Shown here: positions 5,186 to 9,338 of the stretch, in pieces
Layout of the letters: every line of letters starts with the position of its first letter
Numbering within the stretch: position 1 is the stretch's first letter
NCBI GenBank assembly: GCA_027011835.1
Contig: JALUZN010000212.1
Span: forward strand, 1 to 9,338
Source: Draconibacterium sp.
GTDB taxonomy: Bacteria; Bacteroidota; Bacteroidia; Bacteroidales; Prolixibacteraceae
DNA: 9,338 bases
Direction: 5' to 3'
Translations under genes and position numbers: made by a program
The notes under the pieces: model-generated
The model's database searches: none
What the model saw: the letters and a program-made list of their open reading frames with translations, nothing else
Told to the model about the DNA's origin: nothing

Positions 5186-7027
5186 CTACTCGAACCTGAT
5201 TGGTAGCGGTGCCGTTGGCTGGAAGCTGTAAAATCTTCGTTTCGACTGTTCGTCAATAATGAACCCGACAAAACCCATATCGCTTGGGTGAAACGGGTAA
5301 AAAGCCAAACGCATCTGGAAGGTTTTAAATACGAGGTTCTCGTTGTGAAGCCGAATGCCAAGACCGATACCGGAATAGTAGTTTTGAGTAAAAATAATTT
5401 TATCGCTGCGCCCAATAATTCCGATGTCGGAAAAACCGAAAAACGCAATATTGAAATTGTACAACTCTTGGCGCATAAAAAGTACATATTCAAGATTTAA
5501 ACTTAATCGTTGCTTTCCAAAAACAGTTCTACTTCTAAACCCTCGAATGTGGTTGTTAACATTCAGAGTTAAATTTTCGATGTCGAATCGTTTCAATCCC
5601 AATGTATAATTTGCCCGTGTAAATAGTCTGAATCGTTTTCTGCCGGCATTTATCTGTTTCGAAATAAAATTTATATTTCCCTGAATTTGCCCCTGTTGAT
5701 ATCCCGATTTAGTAAAATATCCTCCCACCGAACCAGCCAGATAAAGATATCCTTCTCTGCCCTTTAATATATTTCCATTCGATAGGAAAAGATGAATGTA
5801 GTGCCTGTTGCCAAATTCATTTTTGTCGAACCCGTACACAATTTCGTTTTTAAATCCATGTGGAATATCTTCTGTAATTCCGTAGCTGTAAACCAATTGG
5901 TCTTGCAAGAATTGCCGTTGCGAAATGGTAATTCCTGCCAGATAAAAAGTGCTGTTCGAAAAATACTGGCTTTCACCGGGCTCGGGAGTGGGTCTGGCGT
6001 AATAATATTTATTGTTAAAGCCTGCTGAAATAACCAGGTTTGTTGGAATTGTTCTCTCGGGCGATAAATTAATGCTACGTCCACCCCAAAAGCTTATAAA
6101 CGATAAATCAAGTGGATAATCGGTTTTAATAGGGTTGTCTTCTACAATTTGGTAGGTGCGAAACATTCGAATAGCGTTCGTGCCAAATCCCCACTTAATA
6201 GAAGGAGTAATAAAGGGTTTATTTACACGAAGAACAAAGCCTTCGCTTTTATATGTATTTAAATAGCCAGTTGTAATGTCGATAAACTTTCCGTTTATGT
6301 TTTTTATTTTATAAAATGTTTCAATACCTAAATAGGGTTTTTCTGAAACATGACCAATAAATCGCAATGAAATTTCGTGCCCTACACCAAAAATATTTTG
6401 GTCGTAAACCTCGAATGCTGCCGAACTGTGCCCGCTTACAGCTCCGGTAACACCAAACGAAAAACGGTCTTGCGTTAAAACAGTAACTTTAACAAGTCCC
6501 GGATAAACGGTGTCTTGTTGTAATATAAACTGAACATCTTTTATGTAAGGAAGCGATCTGATAATTCGTTCGTTTTCGTAAATGCTTTCAGGATCGACAA
6601 AATCGCCAACCTTAAACAGCAGTAGCCTTTGAATGGTCGAAAGATTTGATTTTGTATGAATTTTATTTGCCGATCGTTCCATCCAGTTCGAAGCTGTTCG
6701 GGTAGTGTCTTTAAACGTGGGACCAAAAACATCGAGTCGTTTAATTTCAATATTTGAAATTAATTTCCCTTTAAACTTTCCGTAGTAATTAAGCGCCTGC
6801 GATTTTTTATCGACAAAAGGGTGGGGAGGAGAAATCAAAAAATCGTAGAGTATTTGAGTAAATCTTTTTTTGCTTGCTTTATATTTTAAACTGTCGTAAA
6901 ACTGTTTGTATTGCATTTGGTTTGCTGCAACTGTGTCGGCAACCTGAGGTTCTGCATACAGGTTTAATCCAAAACAGATAAGCAATATAAGCGCGAAAAA
7001 TAATTTTATTTTATTAAACCTCTGCAT
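5186..7027 (-). CDS. Omp85/BamA-like outer-membrane protein with a single recognisable POTRA domain
   Basis: This 613-residue protein has a signal peptide (hydrophobic residues 8-24, probable cleavage after LYA at 25). A linker follows, then one POTRA-like domain at about 89-187: GKLISNIEIKRLDVFG, a helix around LSTIQRLLLFKVGDFVDPESIYENERIIRSLPYI and the DVQF...GLVKVTVLTQD strands. Residues about 188-613 are alternating amphipathic strands of a beta-barrel. The IRGF at 494-497 is the (V/I)RG(F/Y) motif of the Omp85 loop 6, which lies in the barrel and is a family hallmark. Canonical BamA has five POTRA domains and about 800 residues, so this is a shorter Omp85 relative, perhaps a TamA-like or lineage-specific insertion or secretion factor. 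It ends in PIRFE rather than a C-terminal aromatic residue. The start is ATG; no clear promoter lies ahead. Confidence 0.87.
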   Translation of the reverse strand: MQRFNKIKLFFALILLICFGLNLYAEPQVADTVAANQMQYKQFYDSLKYKASKKRFTQILYDFLISPPHPFVDKKSQALNYYGKFKGKLISNIEIKRLDVFGPTFKDTTRTASNWMERSANKIHTKSNLSTIQRLLLFKVGDFVDPESIYENERIIRSLPYIKDVQFILQQDTVYPGLVKVTVLTQDRFSFGVTGAVSGHSSAAFEVYDQNIFGVGHEISLRFIGHVSEKPYLGIETFYKIKNINGKFIDITTGYLNTYKSEGFVLRVNKPFITPSIKWGFGTNAIRMFRTYQIVEDNPIKTDYPLDLSFISFWGGRSINLSPERTIPTNLVISAGFNNKYYYARPTPEPGESQYFSNSTFYLAGITISQRQFLQDQLVYSYGITEDIPHGFKNEIVYGFDKNEFGNRHYIHLFLSNGNILKGREGYLYLAGSVGGYFTKSGYQQGQIQGNINFISKQINAGRKRFRLFTRANYTLGLKRFDIENLTLNVNNHIRGFRSRTVFGKQRLSLNLEYVLFMRQELYNFNIAFFGFSDIGIIGRSDKIIFTQNYYSGIGLGIRLHNENLVFKTFQMRLAFYPFHPSDMGFVGFIIDEQSKRRFYSFQPTAPLPIRFE

Positions 7028-7202
7028 ATAAAATCAATCTGCCGGATTACGATTCTTTAAATATGAAATAAATTGATTTGAAAAGTAGTAAATAATAGAA
7101 TAGTTTTCAGAAAAAACAGTTGTTAAAATACGTTAATCTAAAGAATCCTTCGAGGATTTGCATTGGGGTTGGTTTAATAGACTTTAAACAATTTAATCGA
7201 TG

Positions 7203-7267
7203 ACCCGAGAATAGAATCGGTATTTATTCTTTTATTTTAGGTTGAATTCAGCATATTAGACTCGGGT
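7203..7267. promoter_or_regulatory. Inverted repeat ACCCGAG/CTCGGGT upstream of the TonB-like gene
   Basis: The 7-bp arms at 7203-7209 and 7261-7267 are perfect complements separated by 51 bp. The right arm lies about 27-33 bases before the predicted transcript start, where a TTG box would be expected but is absent. It could be an operator or activator site; this is inference. Confidence 0.3.
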
Positions 7268-7282
7268 TAGCAGTTAATTTTT

Positions 7283-7290
7283 TATTTTTG
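7283..7290 (+). promoter_or_regulatory. Candidate -7 box for the TonB-like gene
   Basis: TATTTTTG fits TAnnTTTG and ends four bases before the GTG start codon. Centring it at -7 puts the transcript start at about 7294, so the message would be leaderless. No TTG lies at the usual distance upstream. Confidence 0.45.
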
Positions 7291-7294
7291 TTTC

Positions 7295-8035
7295 GTGAGG
7301 TCAATTGTACAAATATACAAGCGCAATATTTATGGAATTATGGGCACACTTCTGTTTCATATATTTCTTGTTTTGGCTTTCTTACTGGCCGATGTCGATA
7401 TGAAAGGCAACCCGAAAGAGGATGAACTGTTGATTGAATTTCCTGATATTTTACCCGAAGAGAAAGTGGTTGAAGAGAAACAGGAAGAGGCACCCGAGAA
7501 GAACAGTGTTGATAATTCGGATATGGCGAATATAACCAACGCAGCCTCGAATAAAATGGCCACTAAAAATACAACGAAGTCGGCAAAAGAGTTTTTCGAC
7601 GATGATTATTTGAAAGAGGTTGAGGCTGCCAGGCGCTTGTCGGCCGATGTAAACAAACAGCTTTCGAAGAAAATAGTTGACATTAACGACATTAAAATGC
7701 CGGTTGAAACAACTGAAGGAATGAACCCCGATTCAATAAAGAATGTAATTTACTCGGGCGAAAGCAATATTGTTTATTACCTTGAAAATCGTTACCACCG
7801 AAGTTTGCCAATTCCTATTTATTTGTCGCAGGGAGGTGGAACGGTAATTGTCGATATTTCGGTTAACCAGCAGGGTAAAGTTGTTCGTGCAGTGCCCCGT
7901 AAAAACAAAAACATAGCCGACGAACAGGTTTTCCTCTATGCAAAAGCTGCTGCATTACGAACCGTGTTTAATACCGACTACAAGGCTCCGTCCCTTCAAA
8001 AGGGCTCAATACACTACTCATTTGTAGCTCAATAA
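7295..8035 (+). CDS. TonB-like energy transducer
   Basis: This 246-residue inner-membrane-anchored protein has a short basic N-terminus (1-13), one membrane segment at about 14-32, a periplasmic spacer, and a C-terminal TonB-like domain from about 155. In that domain SNIVYYLENRY, LPIPIYLSQGG, the strand TVIVDISVNQQGKVVRAV and the final GSIHYSFVAQ are the usual Bacteroidota TonB pattern. In the membrane segment T18 and H22 (TLLFH) mirror the SxxxH motif that TonB uses to couple to ExbB-ExbD. The spacer is acidic and Glu/Lys-rich (about 41-70) instead of proline-rich. The family transmits proton-motive force to outer-membrane TonB-dependent transporters. No exbB, exbD or receptor gene is in view. 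The GTG start is kept because the 15 residues before GIMGT are usual for the family; the alternative ATG at 7340 would leave almost no cytoplasmic tail. Confidence 0.85.
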   Translation: MRSIVQIYKRNIYGIMGTLLFHIFLVLAFLLADVDMKGNPKEDELLIEFPDILPEEKVVEEKQEEAPEKNSVDNSDMANITNAASNKMATKNTTKSAKEFFDDDYLKEVEAARRLSADVNKQLSKKIVDINDIKMPVETTEGMNPDSIKNVIYSGESNIVYYLENRYHRSLPIPIYLSQGGGTVIVDISVNQQGKVVRAVPRKNKNIADEQVFLYAKAAALRTVFNTDYKAPSLQKGSIHYSFVAQ

Positions 8036-8036
8036 T

Positions 8037-8066
8037 TCATGTTAATTAAATGTTTCTTTAACATGA
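8037..8066. other. Hairpin just after the TonB-like stop codon
   Basis: TCATGTTAA (8037-8045) pairs perfectly with TTAACATGA (8058-8066) around a 12-nt loop. Only three T follow, so it is at best a weak terminator for the TonB-like gene. Its position, starting one base after the stop codon, fits 3'-end formation or mRNA protection. Confidence 0.45.
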
Positions 8067-8081
8067 TTTAACAACAATTTA

Positions 8082-8112
8082 TTGTACAAAATCATTTCTG
8101 CTCTTATCTTTG
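8082..8112 (+). promoter_or_regulatory. Strong Bacteroidota-type promoter (TTG-N20-TATCTTTG) of a small RNA
   Basis: TTG at 8082-8084 and TATCTTTG at 8105-8112 are 20 nt apart, an exact fit to the -33/-7 consensus. The predicted start is near 8116. No open reading frame follows; an intrinsic terminator does. A short palindrome ACAAT-TT-ATTGT (8074-8085) overlaps the TTG box and could be an operator. Confidence 0.75.
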
Positions 8113-8115
8113 CGG

Positions 8116-8203
8116 TACGTTTATTTTCATAAGTTTAGGTTTAGTTAGGTTAGTTAGTTTAATGAGAAAAGGATAGGTTATTGAACCTGTCCTTTTTGTT
8201 TTT
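8116..8203 (+). ncRNA. Candidate small non-coding RNA of about 85-90 nt
   Basis: The unit is bounded by a consensus promoter and an intrinsic terminator and contains no plausible protein. From 8129 to 8185, 57 consecutive bases contain no cytosine. Within this stretch TTAG occurs five times (AGTTTAGGTTTAGTTAGG and the following TTAGTTAG), so the middle of the RNA should be single-stranded and G/U-rich. It is flanked by a 3' terminator hairpin. Promoter-to-terminator RNA units of this sort are known in Bacteroidales (for example the computationally described Bacteroidales-1 motif), but I cannot tell whether this belongs to any named family. The start is predicted to within a few bases only. 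Confidence 0.6.
8167..8201 (+). terminator. Intrinsic terminator of the small RNA
   Basis: AAAAGGATAGGTT (8167-8179) pairs with AACCTGTCCTTTT (8184-8196) over 13 bp, with one T-G pair and an ATTG loop. It runs into a T-tract interrupted by one G (TTTTTGTTTTT). It would also stop read-through from the TonB-like gene 130 nt upstream. Confidence 0.88.
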
Positions 8204-8524
8204 ATGCCAATTGCCAACTGAATGGATCAATTTAAAAAGTTGTGAAAAATACACGTTCTAGTTTACATTCTTTTTTGTAAAAAACCTTATTTTAATAAAG
8301 GGAACTTTAGTAACTGGAGTAATTGCCCATTTATAAATAAGGTTTGTGATGCAACGTATTAGCAAAATTTGCTACTAAGCTTTAACACCTCAGAATAAGG
8401 TTTCTATCATTTCGTTACAATGGCTATAGTAAAAGCAAACTTTTGTCTCATAACTATAAAATGCTGTAATAAATAAAGATATATACAGAGGATTTTGCCT
8501 AGATTTTGTGCATTAAGCTAAAAA
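8204..8524. other. Non-coding gap with short repeats
   Basis: I see no gene, tRNA or clear promoter in these 321 bases. The decamer AATAAGGTTT appears at 8336-8345 and 8394-8403 and in reverse at 8282-8291, so the first and second copies can pair. A perfect 15-base palindrome TAGCAAAATTTGCTA lies at 8360-8374 between the two direct copies. The longest ATG frames are under 20 codons and look non-coding. No T-tailed hairpin is visible for the end of the - strand gene at 8525. Confidence 0.55.
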
Positions 8525-9151
8525 TCAGAATTTTCCGAATTTAAAAGTGGGTCCAAAATTAAAACCGTTTAGCGCATATTCATCAGTAGCAATCAGGTTT
8601 AATTTTGAAGTAAAACGGTAACTTACGTTGGCTGCAAGTCGAAAAAAACGTGTCATATTAAATTCAATATCAACGGCAGGCTCAACAACAAAAAACATAT
8701 CTTCACCATAATTTGGGTGTCTATCAAACGAATCCCAATTCCAATTGTAGCTTTTGTAGGCAGTAACTCCACCCATTCCCAATAAAATGGGGAACGAAAC
8801 ATGTACAGGCGATTTACCTGCAACAATTGGTTCGAAAAACAACCCTCCATAACCTCCGGCTAAAGAGAATTCCATTAACCCTTCGTTAGCGTTGTAGTCG
8901 AGGTTGTTTACAAAGCCAAAACCACCCAGTCCAATTGCAAACGAGTGGTCGAAAATAAAGGCCCCACGTCCACCGGTTACCATTCCATTTTGACCTCCAA
9001 TTTGAGAATAACTCATTGTAAATGCGCCGTAACCACCATTGCTTTTTTGTTTCGAAAAGATAGTCTGGATTTCGTCATCCTGATTTTTGTTTTGTGCATA
9101 AACCATCGGAGTTGTGACGAATAAAATCAAAATAATAAATAATTGTTTCAT
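8525..9151 (-). CDS. Small outer-membrane beta-barrel protein of unknown function
   Basis: This 208-residue protein has a signal peptide (hydrophobic residues 4-17, likely cleavage after VYA before Q20). After a charged linker (20-40), the chain is a series of Gly- and aromatic-rich alternating strands: YGAFTMSYSQIGG, GGRGAFIFDHSFAIGLGGFGF, MEFSLAGGYGGLFFEPI, VHVSFPILLGMGG, the FFVVEPAVDIEFNM and LAANVSYRF strands, and GFNFGPTFKFGKF. The final phenylalanine and the length suggest an eight-stranded barrel inserted by the BAM machinery. I recognise no specific family beyond the general outer-membrane beta-barrel class. It is monocistronic as far as the window shows; the ATG is preceded by AGAGAACAGGT on the - strand and has no visible TAnnTTTG box nearby. 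Confidence 0.82.
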   Translation of the reverse strand: MKQLFIILILFVTTPMVYAQNKNQDDEIQTIFSKQKSNGGYGAFTMSYSQIGGQNGMVTGGRGAFIFDHSFAIGLGGFGFVNNLDYNANEGLMEFSLAGGYGGLFFEPIVAGKSPVHVSFPILLGMGGVTAYKSYNWNWDSFDRHPNYGEDMFFVVEPAVDIEFNMTRFFRLAANVSYRFTSKLNLIATDEYALNGFNFGPTFKFGKF

Positions 9152-9171
9152 ACCTGTTCTCTGAATAATTA

Positions 9172-9253
9172 AAGTTGTTTAAAGTCAAATTGAAAATCTG
9201 TTTTTGAATAGGTATGTGTTTTAATCAATAATTACATTGAAGTTGTTTAAAGT
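9172..9253. repeat. Pair of 14-bp direct repeats upstream of the beta-barrel gene
   Basis: AAGTTGTTTAAAGT occurs at 9172-9185 and 9240-9253, 68 bp apart. On the - strand they read ACTTTAAACAACTT and lie about 21-34 and 89-102 bases before the start codon at 9151. A third, near-identical copy (ACTTTAAACAATTT) lies on the + strand at 7181-7194, ahead of the TonB-like gene. They may be binding sites; the rest of 9152-9338 shows no gene. Confidence 0.5.
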
Positions 9254-9338
9254 TTCCGCAATAGAATTACAATAAAAGCCAGTATATTCAATGCTTTCCA
9301 ATGCACTTCATTTGTTTCAAAACGTATTAAAATTGCCT

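Larger units (their letters stand above)
7028..7294. other. Divergent intergenic region between the Omp85-like and TonB-like genes
   Basis: There is no gene. The region holds a short hairpin (AATCCTTCGAGGATT, 7144-7158), a copy of the ACTTTAAACAATTT motif (7181-7194) related to two copies ahead of the gene at 9151, an inverted repeat ACCCGAG/CTCGGGT (7203-7209 and 7261-7267), and the -7 box of the TonB-like gene. I could not find a TAnnTTTG box for the - strand Omp85-like gene. Confidence 0.6.

Noticed and set aside
5288..5609. Open frames on the + strand inside the Omp85-like gene
   Set aside because: They are mirror frames of a clearly coding - strand gene, with no recognisable domain, signal or promoter.
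7144..7158. AATCCTTCGAGGATT hairpin as a terminator
   Set aside because: The stem is only 6 bp, no T-run follows on either strand, and it lies in the divergent promoter region rather than after a gene.
7310..7317. TATATTTG on the - strand as a promoter for the Omp85-like gene
   Set aside because: It matches TAnnTTTG but lies inside the TonB-like coding start, has no TTG at the right distance, and would need a leader of about 280 bases.
8420..8476. Small frame MAIVKANF... (18 codons) in the gap
   Set aside because: It is very short, has no promoter or start context, and shows no recognisable pattern.

Overview
The window looks like chromosomal DNA from a member of the Bacteroidota, probably a Bacteroidales/Marinilabiliales-type anaerobe or marine relative. 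The reasons are the AT-rich composition, the absence of Shine-Dalgarno sequences in front of genes, -7 boxes of the TAnnTTTG type, and families typical of that phylum: DUF3078, DUF3127, a Bacteroidota-style TonB protein and a futalosine-type UbiA prenyltransferase. Nothing in the protein genes suggests phage, plasmid or recently acquired cargo. This is mostly a housekeeping and cell-envelope region.

Left part (1-3596, all + strand): the tail of one FKBP-type peptidyl-prolyl isomerase, a complete FKBP lipoprotein 11 nt downstream, a strong intrinsic terminator, a small DUF3127 protein whose C-terminus resembles the tip of single-stranded-DNA-binding protein, a 271-nt structured gap, and a 664-residue exported protein ending in a DUF3078 domain.

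Middle (3648-7027): a UbiA-family prenyltransferase on the - strand, probably the menaquinone (futalosine pathway) enzyme. It is divergent from a small SRPBCC/AHSA1-like protein on the + strand. The space between these two holds the most striking non-coding object of the window, a roughly 165-bp near-perfect foldback with terminal inverted repeats and a candidate 9-bp target duplication. Its right tip appears to supply the -33 box of the SRPBCC promoter. The SRPBCC gene runs head-on, with a single-base gap, into a - strand Omp85/BamA-like outer-membrane protein with one recognisable POTRA domain.

Right part (7028-9338): a + strand TonB-like energy transducer with a GTG start directly after a -7 box, and then a long non-coding stretch. 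That stretch contains a promoter with canonical Bacteroidota spacing and, about 60 nt after its predicted start, an intrinsic terminator. Together they would make an untranslated RNA of about 85-90 nt with a long cytosine-free, TTAG-rich stretch. A - strand small outer-membrane beta-barrel protein and its upstream region finish the window.

The proteins share an envelope theme: periplasmic folding (FKBP), outer-membrane insertion (Omp85-like), energy transduction (TonB), quinone synthesis (UbiA) and two or three surface or periplasmic proteins of unknown role. They do not form a single obvious pathway or operon. The candidates for undescribed biology are the foldback element, the small RNA locus and the SSB-tailed DUF3127 protein.
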